Shown here in pieces: positions 33,839 to 41,004 of a stretch of 48,623 nucleotides of DNA. The notes beneath the pieces were generated by a model. The model was not told where the DNA came from, ran no database searches, and saw nothing but the letters and a program-made list of their open reading frames with translations. The stretch's first letter is position 1, and every line of letters starts with the position of its first letter. Source of the stretch: Candidatus Pelagibacter communis (GTDB lineage Bacteria; Pseudomonadota; Alphaproteobacteria; Pelagibacterales; Pelagibacteraceae); assembly GCF_001179945.1 (NCBI RefSeq), contig NZ_CVSG01000006.1:1-48623 (forward strand), given 5' to 3'. The position numbers and the translations under genes are program-made.

Positions 33839-35048
33839 TTTCTAATTTTGGTAATGGGAATATAAATTTAGTCCCTTTGTTTCTCATTAATTGTTCACGA
33901 ATTAAAATTTCTTTTTTAAAATGCCAAGGTAATACTAGATAATAATTGGGTTTCATTGATCTTGAAAGTTTTTCGGATATTATTTTTATTTTTGAGCCTG
34001 GAGTAATTAATCCGTATTTATTCTTATTTCTTTCTGCAGCAAAATTTATTTTTTTATTATCGATTCTGAAATATTGTAATAAAACATTCCCTTTAGTGGA
34101 CGCACCATAACAATGCACTGTTTCATTATTTCTTCTAATTGAATTAAGTTTATCATTAAGTTTTTTTCTTAAAGAATTGATTTTTTTTATAAAAATTTTA
34201 AAAGATTGTACTTTATTGAGTTTTAATTTTTTTTCTTCAAGCAAAATTTTTTTAATTACTCTGGTTTTTGATTTTATTTTTGAATTATTGTGACAAATAA
34301 AATATTGTTTACTACTACCATTTATATTATTTTGCTTGATATCGAATACTCTTAATCCGTTATTTTGGATCAAATTAACTATTACTTTACTACTATAATA
34401 CTCTAAATGCTCATGGCATATTGTATCAAACATTTTATACTTTATAATTGAAGCCAAATCTGCAAATTCAAGTAAAAAAACTCCCTCTGGTAAAAGCAAT
34501 TTTTTTACATCATTTAAAAACTTATTTGGATTCACTAAGTCGTAAAAAACTGAAAGAGCCGTAATAATTTTAAATTTTTTATTTGTTTTATTTTTCACTT
34601 TTTCCGCTGTAAAGAAACTAGATACGGAATATTTAATTTCTTTATAATTTTTTTTATATTTATTGAGTATTGGGTCAACTCCAAATTTAACAATATTTTT
34701 TTTATAAAAATTCAATAAAGTGCCATCGTTGCTAGCGATATCTAAGACTATATCATTTTTTTTTAAGTAAGTTTTTTTCGCTAAGGTCTGAGTTATATTT
34801 TTTACATGATCAGTCATCGTTTTATTTATTCCAGTTCGATATCCATAATCTGGTCCGTAAAGATATTTTAAATCGAAGTTGTGTCCTAATTGAACTAGTT
34901 CACAATGATTACAAATTACGAGGGTTATTGGTTTTTTTTCAATTTTTTGATCTTGACGAGGAAACTTACCTGTAAAACACATGTTCCCGAGTGAAAAAAG
35001 TTTTTTAAGATTTTTTTTTTTACATGCTCTACATTTATTAATCTTCAT
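33831..35048 (-). CDS. Sugar C-methyltransferase (TylC3-like, three-domain)
   Basis: This 405-residue protein shows the three-part plan of NDP-hexose C-methyltransferases. An N-terminal zinc-binding domain has CRAC (residues 6-9) and CNHC (about residues 46-49). A central SAM-binding fold has DIVLDIASNDGTLLNFYKKN (DxASNDGxL) and ICHEHLEYYS. A C-terminal domain has HCYGASTKGNVLLQYFRID. Members add a methyl group to C-3 of keto-deoxysugars such as dTDP-4-keto sugars, which RfbB in this island can supply. Product sugar unknown. Confidence 0.9.
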   Translation of the reverse strand: MKINKCRACKKKNLKKLFSLGNMCFTGKFPRQDQKIEKKPITLVICNHCELVQLGHNFDLKYLYGPDYGYRTGINKTMTDHVKNITQTLAKKTYLKKNDIVLDIASNDGTLLNFYKKNIVKFGVDPILNKYKKNYKEIKYSVSSFFTAEKVKNKTNKKFKIITALSVFYDLVNPNKFLNDVKKLLLPEGVFLLEFADLASIIKYKMFDTICHEHLEYYSSKVIVNLIQNNGLRVFDIKQNNINGSSKQYFICHNNSKIKSKTRVIKKILLEEKKLKLNKVQSFKIFIKKINSLRKKLNDKLNSIRRNNETVHCYGASTKGNVLLQYFRIDNKKINFAAERNKNKYGLITPGSKIKIISEKLSRSMKPNYYLVLPWHFKKEILIREQLMRNKGTKFIFPLPKLEII

Positions 35049-35131
35049 TAATTTCTTATACCAATGCTTTTATGATTATTAAATTGAAATAAAGCTAGTT
35101 AATAAGGCAAATCCTTGAAGAATTTTTGATT

Positions 35132-35314
35132 TTAAAGAGTTAATATTATTCCAAAAACTGTCACAGCTGAAACTGCTGCTACACTAAGAGCTAGATTTCT
35201 GTTTCTTTCAATTTTTTTTTCTTCATTAATTCTAGATAAAAGGTCAGTAAGTTTGACTTTACTTTGTTGCCTAATATCTTGGGCATGATTTTCAAATTTA
35301 TATTGCGAACTCAT
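35132..35314 (-). CDS. Small single-helix membrane protein, function unknown
   Basis: This 60-residue protein begins with a polar N-terminal half (FENHAQDIRQQSKVKLTDLLSRINEEKKIERNRN) and ends in a hydrophobic helix LALSVAAVSAVTVFGIILTL that reaches the C-terminus. It looks like a tail-anchored or small inner-membrane protein. I do not recognise a family. The amphipathic N-terminal stretch and clean helix argue that it is a real gene, but no Shine-Dalgarno is seen before the ATG. It stands alone between the C-methyltransferase and the aminotransferase, all on the minus strand. Confidence 0.55.
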   Translation of the reverse strand: MSSQYKFENHAQDIRQQSKVKLTDLLSRINEEKKIERNRNLALSVAAVSAVTVFGIILTL

Positions 35315-35423
35315 TAATAAATTAAAACATAATGAATAAATTTTTAAATAATATGTTTGATCAAATTGGTCTAAGAGGTGTGATTCGGCCCAAAATGAAT
35401 AAAATTGTGTTTCTTTAATTCAA
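35315..35423. other. Gene-free interval with a relatively G+C-rich core
   Basis: This 109-base gap separates two minus-strand genes. Most of it is A/T, but 35356-35393 (GATCAAATTGG, then TCTAAGAGGTGTGATTCGGCCC) is conspicuously more G+C-rich than its surroundings. A 21-codon plus-strand frame (35353-35418) covers it, too short to trust. It could be a 5' leader element of the small membrane gene, an RNA, or chance. Confidence 0.25.
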
Positions 35424-36761
35424 TCAGGATTTTAGATGATCGGAAATTCCCTTACGCATCCTGTCAATAATTTCATCTATATCTTTTTTCTCGCAAACAA
35501 ATGGAGGTGCAATTATCAAAGCATCTCCAGTTGGTTTAATATTAACTCCAGCGTCATAGCATTTTTTATAAACATTAAAGCCAGCCTTTCCAGGTTTATC
35601 ACGCATAGAAATATCTAAACCGCCTAATAACCCATAATTTCTTATGCTGTCAATGCAGCTAAGATCTTTAAGTGAATGCAAGCCCTCCTCAAAATATTTT
35701 GATAAATTTTTTACTCTATTAAAGATATCTTCTTTCTCAAATATTTTTTGTACTGCAATTGCGGCTGATACTGCTACAGGAATTCCAGAATAAGTATATC
35801 CATGAAATAACTCAACTGCTCCATCTGGTGAAGCATCCATTACTGATTGATAAATTTTTTCTCTAACTGCAACGACTCCCATAGGAACTATTCCATTAGT
35901 TGTGGCTTTGGCCATTGTTATAATATCAGGTGTCACACCAAATTCCTGGGCTGCAAATGCTGATCCTGTTCTTCCCCAACCTGTAACAACTTCATCAAAA
36001 ATTAAAAGTATGCCATGATTGTCACAAATTTTTCTCAACTTTTGTAAATAATTTTTTGGAGGTATTAAAGTTCCAGTGGATCCTGCAATAGGTTCTACAA
36101 TACAAGCTGCTATATTTTCACCACCTAACTTTTTTGCAATTACTTCTAAATCATCTGCTAGTTCAGATCCTGTATCAGGTTGGCCTTTAATAAACTTATG
36201 TTCAGGTAAAAAAGTATGTCTCATGTGCTCTACACCGGGCATCAAAATATTTTTAAATTCTTTTGAATTGTTTGGAATACCTCCAACTGTTAAAGCTCCA
36301 ATGTTCATACCGTGATAACCTCTTTCTCTTCCAACAAATTTAAATCTATTAGTTTGACCGATTGATCTAAAGTAAGCTACTGCAATTTTAATTGCTGTCT
36401 CCACTGCAGTCGATCCACAAATCGTATAAAAAATTCTATTTAAATCCTCTGGTGTTTTTTGAGCTATCATCGTAGCTAATTCAAACGAGCCGCCATAACC
36501 TTGTTGAAAAGGCATAGTGTAATCTAAATTTTCTAACTGATTTTTAATAGCTTCGATAATCTCTTTACGCCCATGGCCAAGAGGGTTGCAATACAATCCA
36601 GAACTACCATCAATTAAAGTCTTTCCATCATGAGTATGGAGGTGAATACCCTCTGCTTTTATTATGATACGAGGGTTTTTCTTAAAATCTTTATTAGATG
36701 AAAATGGCATCCAATGTTCATTTAAAGAATTAGGAATTTTTGTTTGAAATGAGGTACTCAT
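35424..36761 (-). CDS. Class III aminotransferase (omega-amino acid:pyruvate, beta-alanine-type)
   Basis: This 445-residue PLP enzyme has NEHWMPFSSNKDFKKNPRI at the N-terminus, DGSSGLYCNPLGHGRKEI, FTICGSTAVETAIK-type G-S-x-A-V-E, YHGMNIGALTVGG, the PLP-contact DEVVTGWGRTG and the Schiff-base lysine in ITMAKATTNG (about residue 288). The N-terminal HWMPF and GLYCNPLGH pattern fits omega-amino acid:pyruvate transaminases, which use beta-alanine, taurine-like or other omega-amines. The amino donor is not certain. It is 46 bases from the divergent serine hydrolase gene and has no operon partner. Confidence 0.9.
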   Translation of the reverse strand: MSTSFQTKIPNSLNEHWMPFSSNKDFKKNPRIIIKAEGIHLHTHDGKTLIDGSSGLYCNPLGHGRKEIIEAIKNQLENLDYTMPFQQGYGGSFELATMIAQKTPEDLNRIFYTICGSTAVETAIKIAVAYFRSIGQTNRFKFVGRERGYHGMNIGALTVGGIPNNSKEFKNILMPGVEHMRHTFLPEHKFIKGQPDTGSELADDLEVIAKKLGGENIAACIVEPIAGSTGTLIPPKNYLQKLRKICDNHGILLIFDEVVTGWGRTGSAFAAQEFGVTPDIITMAKATTNGIVPMGVVAVREKIYQSVMDASPDGAVELFHGYTYSGIPVAVSAAIAVQKIFEKEDIFNRVKNLSKYFEEGLHSLKDLSCIDSIRNYGLLGGLDISMRDKPGKAGFNVYKKCYDAGVNIKPTGDALIIAPPFVCEKKDIDEIIDRMRKGISDHLKS

Positions 36762-36770
36762 TATTAAATT

Positions 36771-36797
36771 ATAGCAAAGTAATTTTTTGAATGCTAT
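36771..36797. promoter_or_regulatory. Short inverted repeat between divergent genes
   Basis: ATAGCA at 36771-36776 and TGCTAT at 36792-36797 form perfect six-base arms separated by 15 mostly A/T bases, in the 45-base gap between the aminotransferase and serine hydrolase starts. It could be an operator that controls both genes. With arms this short in A+T-rich DNA, chance is a real alternative. Confidence 0.22.
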
Positions 36798-36806
36798 CTA
36801 AATATT

Positions 36807-38000
36807 ATGAGAAAATTAATGAAAAAACTTTTATCAATTTTAATTCTAAGCATACTTTTGTTAAATACAGGTTATTCACTTGTATTAGCTCATCATGCTA
36901 ATGAAAAATACTGTTTTGATTGTATGTATAAATATAAAATAGGTGATAAAAAAAATGACACCTATAAGTTTGAAATTGATTTACAAAATAACGATTTATC
37001 CAAAAAGGTGGATAAGCAACTTAAAGATAAAAAAACAGGCTTAGTAAGTTATATCTTATTTGAAAATAATAAAATTTTAGTTGATCAAAATAGAAAAAGT
37101 AAATACAGAGGAGGCTACTATCCTTCACATTCTGTAGGTAAAAGTTTAGTCAGCCTTGTGACAGGTTATGCCTTATGTGATGGTTATATTAATCATTCAG
37201 TTTTTGATAGAATAGATTACCCTACTGTTGCAGATACTTTATATGAAGACCAAAAATTAATAAACTTGCTTAATATGACTGCAGGTGATGATGGAATTAT
37301 TGGTGATAGACTTTATGGGAAAGACAATCCTATTAGAGGTAAAGGTCCAAATACAAATACTATTCCTATTAAAAAAGTTATGAAGAGATATTTTAAAGAT
37401 AAACAGCACTTGGGTTTAGAACCTGGTCTTAATTACAATTATAGTGCTTTAACAACTAATGTTGTTATGAATTATGTTATTTACAAAACTGGTGATGATT
37501 GGGAAGAATTACTTCACAAGGTATTCGTTGAAGACGCAAAAGTTGAAAAAAGAGTTTATTTTGGCAAAACGTTAAATAAAAATAAAGTTGGTAATAGAAA
37601 ATCTGGAGAATACGGTAGATATTCATTCTATGCCCAAAGATATGATTATTTAAGAATTGCAAAATTAATATTAGATCATTGGAAAAATAACACTTGCGTT
37701 GGTAAATACATAAAGACAATTTATGAAAATAGAGTTGATAGACAATATGATGAATATAGTAAGTTAAGAGGTAACCACAGAGTTGCACAAACTTATGGTG
37801 GTCAGTTTCTTTTTGATCCAATCGATATTGACAGACCTATTTTAATGATGGACGGTGCATACGGACAACAAGTAGTAATTGATTTTGATAAAAACAGAAT
37901 TATCACTGCTCACTCTACAGATAGACACTACGACTATTACAATTTGATATATCTGCAATTAGAACCAGGCGTTTTTGATAAACCTGTTAAAAAAAACTAA
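36807..38000 (+). CDS. Exported serine hydrolase, beta-lactamase/penicillin-binding-protein fold
   Basis: This 397-residue protein has a signal sequence (hydrophobic core LLSILILSILLLNTGYSLVLA) and so is exported. SHSVGKSLVSLVTGYAL contains S109-V-G-K112, the SxxK nucleophile motif of the beta-lactamase-related hydrolases. NYNYSALTTNVV later gives the YxN-like motif as Y-S-A, with no clear third KTG motif. GGQFLFDPIDIDRPILMMDGAYGQQVVIDF resembles the C-terminal strand region of the family. Likely an esterase or peptidase of the periplasm; lactamase activity is not implied. The next gene starts right after its stop. Confidence 0.82.
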   Translation: MRKLMKKLLSILILSILLLNTGYSLVLAHHANEKYCFDCMYKYKIGDKKNDTYKFEIDLQNNDLSKKVDKQLKDKKTGLVSYILFENNKILVDQNRKSKYRGGYYPSHSVGKSLVSLVTGYALCDGYINHSVFDRIDYPTVADTLYEDQKLINLLNMTAGDDGIIGDRLYGKDNPIRGKGPNTNTIPIKKVMKRYFKDKQHLGLEPGLNYNYSALTTNVVMNYVIYKTGDDWEELLHKVFVEDAKVEKRVYFGKTLNKNKVGNRKSGEYGRYSFYAQRYDYLRIAKLILDHWKNNTCVGKYIKTIYENRVDRQYDEYSKLRGNHRVAQTYGGQFLFDPIDIDRPILMMDGAYGQQVVIDFDKNRIITAHSTDRHYDYYNLIYLQLEPGVFDKPVKKN

Positions 38001-38708
38001 ATGAAAAAACTTAAAAACTGGGATAATAAAACCTGGTTATCATCTAAATCGTATATCTCTCAATTTAATAAATTTCTTAATAGAAAAGTTAATTTAAATA
38101 AAAATTCAAAAATATTGGATATTGGATGTGGAAGAGCAAATATTATTAGTACCCTTCAAAAGAAATATAAATTTAGAAATAAACCTATTGGAATTGATAT
38201 TGTTGGTAATAAGGGTGTTAAAAAAAATATCGTATTTAAAAGAGTAGAAGCTTTAAAATATTTAAATAAACAAGAGAAATATGATCTAATCTTAATTAAA
38301 CAAACTATTCATTTTTTTTCAAAAACAAATTTAAATCGTCTTCTAAATCTTGCTAAAAAAAGATTAAACACCAAAGGTAAAATATTAATTTTTTCTCTAA
38401 AAACAAAAAATAATAAGATACCTTGTTTTAAAAAAATGAGAAAAAATTTAGAAAAAAGTTTAAAAAGAGACGAAGTTTTATTTAAGATAATCAAAAAAAA
38501 TTTGAAAGCTATTAGCTGCACAAACCTCAACTTTAAAGTAAATATATCTAAGCAAAAATATGTAAGAATGCTTAAAGAGAGGTATATTTCATGCTTATTA
38601 AACATGAGCGATAAAGATATTAAACTTGGTATCAGTGAAATTAAATTAAAGTATAAAAATCAAATAAAATTCACTGATACCTTAAAATGTATTAGCTACA
38701 GAAAATAA
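38001..38708 (+). CDS. Class I SAM-dependent methyltransferase
   Basis: The 235-residue product has the SAM motif ILDIGCGRANIISTLQKKY, followed by PIGIDIVGN (acidic loop after beta-2) and YDLILIKQTIHFFSKTNLNRLL (motif with the post-II D and helix). It is Lys-rich and has no other recognisable domain, so its substrate is unknown. Its start immediately follows the stop of the serine hydrolase gene (TAAATG), suggesting one transcript. It stops 1 base before the stop of the GYD gene on the other strand. Confidence 0.85.
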   Translation: MKKLKNWDNKTWLSSKSYISQFNKFLNRKVNLNKNSKILDIGCGRANIISTLQKKYKFRNKPIGIDIVGNKGVKKNIVFKRVEALKYLNKQEKYDLILIKQTIHFFSKTNLNRLLNLAKKRLNTKGKILIFSLKTKNNKIPCFKKMRKNLEKSLKRDEVLFKIIKKNLKAISCTNLNFKVNISKQKYVRMLKERYISCLLNMSDKDIKLGISEIKLKYKNQIKFTDTLKCISYRK

Positions 38709-39032
38709 TTATTTTCCTGGCTCTTTATATGATGAAGCCATTTTCTGAGCAGTTTTAGCTATCTCATTCAGATCTACATCTTCTAAAATTGTAAAATCTG
38801 AAACAGCACCACTAGAAACAGCAACCATTGCAGCTGCAGCAGCTTGTTCAAAAGTTCCCTCAATCACTGCCATAAAATCATATTTTCCTCTAAGGCCTGA
38901 ATATTGAGTTACTTTAGCTCCTACAGAAGCAGCAAGAGCAGATGTAGCAGCTTTTCTGTCAGTAGATGGATTACTTACAAATCCTCCAAGACCTTTAGCT
39001 GTGTAACATCCTAATGTATAAAATTTTGCCAT
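38709..39032 (-). CDS. GYD domain protein, copy 1
   Basis: This 107-residue protein has the GYD-family plan: MAKFYTLGCYTAKGLGGF, NPSTDRKAATSALAASVGAKV, then LRGKYDFMAVIEGTFEQAAAAAMVAVSSGAV. The family folds as a ferredoxin-like dimeric alpha/beta barrel, and its function is unknown. It shares the NPSTDRKA/DPNSDRKA segment and the PG-ended tail with the upstream neighbour, so the two are tandem paralogues. A strong Shine-Dalgarno, AAAGGAGGTAACA, precedes ATG 39032. It is the last gene of the eight-gene run that begins at 41388, and its stop abuts the convergent methyltransferase. Confidence 0.87.
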   Translation of the reverse strand: MAKFYTLGCYTAKGLGGFVSNPSTDRKAATSALAASVGAKVTQYSGLRGKYDFMAVIEGTFEQAAAAAMVAVSSGAVSDFTILEDVDLNEIAKTAQKMASSYKEPGK

Positions 39033-39050
39033 TGTTACCTCCTTTTTTTT

Positions 39051-39371
39051 TTATTGACCCGGAGCCTTATAAGACATCTTCGAAGCTTTTGTTGTAGCCT
39101 TCGCAAAATCTATAGCTTCAAGTGCTGATAAGTTTTTCACAGCTCCAGTCGACTCCACTACTAATTTAACAGCAGCAAAATCATCAAAACTTGGAAGATC
39201 TGCAACTACACAAAAATCGTATGATCCTCTTACGATATCCATAGTGTGTAATGTTCCACCCACACCTTTAACAAGTTTTTCAACTACTGCTTTTCTGTCA
39301 CTATTTGGATCTTTTAAAAAACCTTGAAAGGCTTTCTCGGTATAGTTTCCCATAATGTACATCTTTGTCAT
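39051..39371 (-). CDS. GYD domain protein, copy 2
   Basis: This 106-residue paralogue of the downstream gene carries KMYIMGNYTEKAFQGF, DPNSDRKAVVEKLVKGVGGTL, VRGSYDFCVVADLPSF and ends in KMSYKAPGQ. All map to the same GYD-type barrel, with differences in the central strand (DIVRGSYDFCVV versus GLRGKYDFMAVI). The upstream AAAGGGGAAATAAT gives a purine-rich ribosome-binding site. It lies 18 bases from the next gene in the same run. Sequence divergence between the two copies suggests distinct partners rather than recent duplication. Confidence 0.86.
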   Translation of the reverse strand: MTKMYIMGNYTEKAFQGFLKDPNSDRKAVVEKLVKGVGGTLHTMDIVRGSYDFCVVADLPSFDDFAAVKLVVESTGAVKNLSALEAIDFAKATTKASKMSYKAPGQ

Positions 39372-39386
39372 ATTATTTCCCCTTTC

Positions 39387-39680
39387 CTATTTCTCGATTA
39401 CAACTGTACCAGAATGAGGATCAGTTACTCCTAAATCTGATGACAGCTCTTCTAAAGTGTGCCGAAGCGTATCCAAAAATGCAATCATTTTTGGTCTTGC
39501 TGTAGCAATATCATCTTCAGAATTCCATTCACCTATCATAAAAAATTCATTAGGTTTCGTTTCAACGTATTTTGCTGAAATTTGCCCATCGAACTTTGGC
39601 ATCTCATCTATTTTTTTCAAATATTCTTCTCTGCTAGATGATTTCACTTTACATCTAACAATATTCATAAACTTTGCCAT
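39387..39680 (-). CDS. ABM-like (antibiotic biosynthesis monooxygenase fold) small protein
   Basis: The 97-residue protein begins MAKFMNIVRCKVKSSSREEYLKKI, with the hydrophobic strand, and has EFFMIGEWNSEDDIATARPKMIAFLDTL, which fits the beta-alpha-beta plan of the ABM superfamily. ABM folds bind aromatic or heme-like ligands in a dimeric barrel, and some are cofactor-free oxygenases. No catalytic residue can be named here. AAGGAGATAC precedes ATG 39680, a strong ribosome-binding site. It lies between a membrane-protein gene and a GYD gene. Confidence 0.72.
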   Translation of the reverse strand: MAKFMNIVRCKVKSSSREEYLKKIDEMPKFDGQISAKYVETKPNEFFMIGEWNSEDDIATARPKMIAFLDTLRHTLEELSSDLGVTDPHSGTVVIEK

Positions 39681-39688
39681 GTATCTCC

Positions 39689-40105
39689 TTAAACGTAAAT
39701 TTTATCTGCTAAACCGTAACAAAGAATAGCACTGATAATAACAAGAACGAGTGGAGCATATATTCCATCGTTTCTAGTTTTTTTAGTTAAACCTGTTTTA
39801 TCAATTTTTAATGTATAAAAATTTACAACTAATATCGAAACATTCATTATAAAGACCAAGTTAAAGAAGGCCCAAGTAGCCTCTACACCACCTGATCTTA
39901 TAAAAGCGATATATATTGCCATTAAAACTGTAGCGATCATGAATGAGCCTGCAAATCTTGTAATTAAAGTAGCAGTTTTATCTACTCCTCTACCTTTTAG
40001 AAATTTTTTAGTATCAAAGACTAATTGGTAAGCGTAGCTACCAACTATAATAAAATGTGCTAAGTAAATTATTAAATAAAATGCGTTTCCAAATTTGTCT
40101 ATCAT
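39689..40105 (-). CDS. Small multi-helix membrane protein
   Basis: The product is 138 residues with about four hydrophobic helices (around residues 8-28, 50-68, 75-95 and 118-134): for example FYLIIYLAHFIIVGSYAYQL and IYAPLVLVIISAILCYGLA. I recognise no family. I moved the start from a longer in-frame ATG at 40177 to ATG 40105 (MIDKFGNAFYLI). That one has TAGGA about five bases upstream, which doubles as the stop of the preceding gene. The longer start would overlap that neighbour's coding sequence by 65 bases. It may anchor the small barrel proteins encoded around it, but this is inference. Confidence 0.75.
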   Translation of the reverse strand: MIDKFGNAFYLIIYLAHFIIVGSYAYQLVFDTKKFLKGRGVDKTATLITRFAGSFMIATVLMAIYIAFIRSGGVEATWAFFNLVFIMNVSILVVNFYTLKIDKTGLTKKTRNDGIYAPLVLVIISAILCYGLADKIYV

Positions 40106-40112
40106 AAATATC

Positions 40113-40400
40113 CTATGCGTTATAGTCCATGACTTGATCTGTGCACTCCACAAACTTATGAGGAGTGAAAAAATCATTCATTTGACCTAGTTGATTAATA
40201 ATTGCTTGCTCATCTTTTCCTTTCCACCAACAATACATTTCCATCGTGTCTCCTGGTGTATTCCAAGTCATTTGGCAAGCAGCATTGTCACTTTTCATGC
40301 TCTTAACAATATCTTCCATCTTCATAGAAGCCACTGTATCTGTAAATTTTTTTTTCATTTCGGCAGACTTAAAAGTATGCGTTACCATATAGTTTTTCAT
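40113..40400 (-). CDS. Small dimeric alpha/beta-barrel-like protein, unassigned (A)
   Basis: This 95-residue protein is KNYMVTHTFKSAEMKKKFTDTV, then a central MEDIVKSMKSDNAACQMTWNTPGDTMEMYCWWKGKDEQAIINQL, ending FFTPHKFVECTDQVMDYNA. The strand-helix-strand order and length match the ferredoxin-like barrels next to it. I cannot place it in a named family. It is preceded by AAAGGAGGAAA, the strongest ribosome-binding site in the run. It contains two cysteines and several Met/Trp residues that could line a ligand pocket. Confidence 0.68.
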   Translation of the reverse strand: MKNYMVTHTFKSAEMKKKFTDTVASMKMEDIVKSMKSDNAACQMTWNTPGDTMEMYCWWKGKDEQAIINQLGQMNDFFTPHKFVECTDQVMDYNA

Positions 40401-40409
40401 TTTCCTCCT

Positions 40410-40700
40410 TTATAGGTTTATTTTTGATAGTTCATATAACTGAGCATTATCTACACACTCAGCATAAATTTCTTTAGCTTTAGGGTTGTTCCCTGTAACA
40501 AACTCTTTCATCCCAGCTTCGTTATGAACATTGACTTTAAATAACATTCCGCTTTTATCTGGGATCATAGCCCCAACAGTTTTTTCCGGATATGCAACAC
40601 TTTCTCTAACGCTCATACCTTCATCTGATTGCATCCATTTCGTAAAAGTTTCTAATTTACTCTCTTTAAATTTAAGATATACCAACATTTCTTTTTCCAT
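40410..40700 (-). CDS. Small dimeric alpha/beta-barrel-like protein, unassigned (B)
   Basis: This 96-residue protein has the strand LVYLKFKESKLETFTKWM, a loop VRESVAYPEKTVGAMIPDKSG, strand MLFKVNVHNEAGMKEFV and a helix KAKEIYAECVDNAQLYEL. The alternation suits the same small barrel fold as its neighbours, but there is no family signature that I recognise. Only a weak purine tract precedes ATG 40700; Met5 (40688) is a possible alternate start. It is 9 bases upstream of the gene above and 14 bases downstream of the DUF1330 gene. Confidence 0.66.
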   Translation of the reverse strand: MEKEMLVYLKFKESKLETFTKWMQSDEGMSVRESVAYPEKTVGAMIPDKSGMLFKVNVHNEAGMKEFVTGNNPKAKEIYAECVDNAQLYELSKINL

Positions 40701-40714
40701 TTTTTTACTTTAAT

Positions 40715-41002
40715 TTAAACTCCTCTTATTATTATTCCATTAGCAACTGAGTTTGCTAATCGAATTGGTTTTACTGGTTTATATTCCTCAGAGTCATGCC
40801 ACTCTAAAGCTTTTTCATATGTTGGAAATTTAATTACTACTGTTCTAGGATATTTCCATTCACCATCAATCACTGTGTATTCACCAGCACGAACAAGATA
40901 TTCCCCTCCAAATTTTTGAACCGTAGGTACTACCTTACCAACATACTCTTTATAAGCTTCGGGATTTTTAACGTCTATATTAGCAATTACGTATCCACTC
41001 AT
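40715..41002 (-). CDS. DUF1330 protein
   Basis: The 95-residue protein MSGYVIANIDVKNPEAYKEYVGKVVPTVQKFGGEYLVRAG, then TVVIKFPTYEKALEWHDSEEYKPVKPIR, is a typical DUF1330 protein, again a ferredoxin-like barrel of unknown function. The conserved Tyr in PEAYKEY, the Gly-Gly of FGGEYLVR and the WHDSEEY motif are all present. CAGGATAGAC precedes ATG 41002. It is the second gene of the run, 2 bases after the stop of the exported protein. Confidence 0.9.
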   Translation of the reverse strand: MSGYVIANIDVKNPEAYKEYVGKVVPTVQKFGGEYLVRAGEYTVIDGEWKYPRTVVIKFPTYEKALEWHDSEEYKPVKPIRLANSVANGIIIRGV

Positions 41003-41004
41003 GT

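Noticed and set aside
35353-35418. 21-codon plus-strand frame over the G+C-rich gap
   Set aside because: Too short and without ribosome-binding site or similarity; kept only as an interval of interest.
37477-37821. 114-codon minus-strand frame inside the serine hydrolase gene
   Set aside because: His/Tyr-rich composition reflects the complement of the plus-strand gene; no domain seen.
40106-40177. Longer start (ATG 40177) for the small membrane protein
   Set aside because: It would overlap the preceding barrel-like gene by 65 bases and lacks a ribosome-binding site, unlike ATG 40105.
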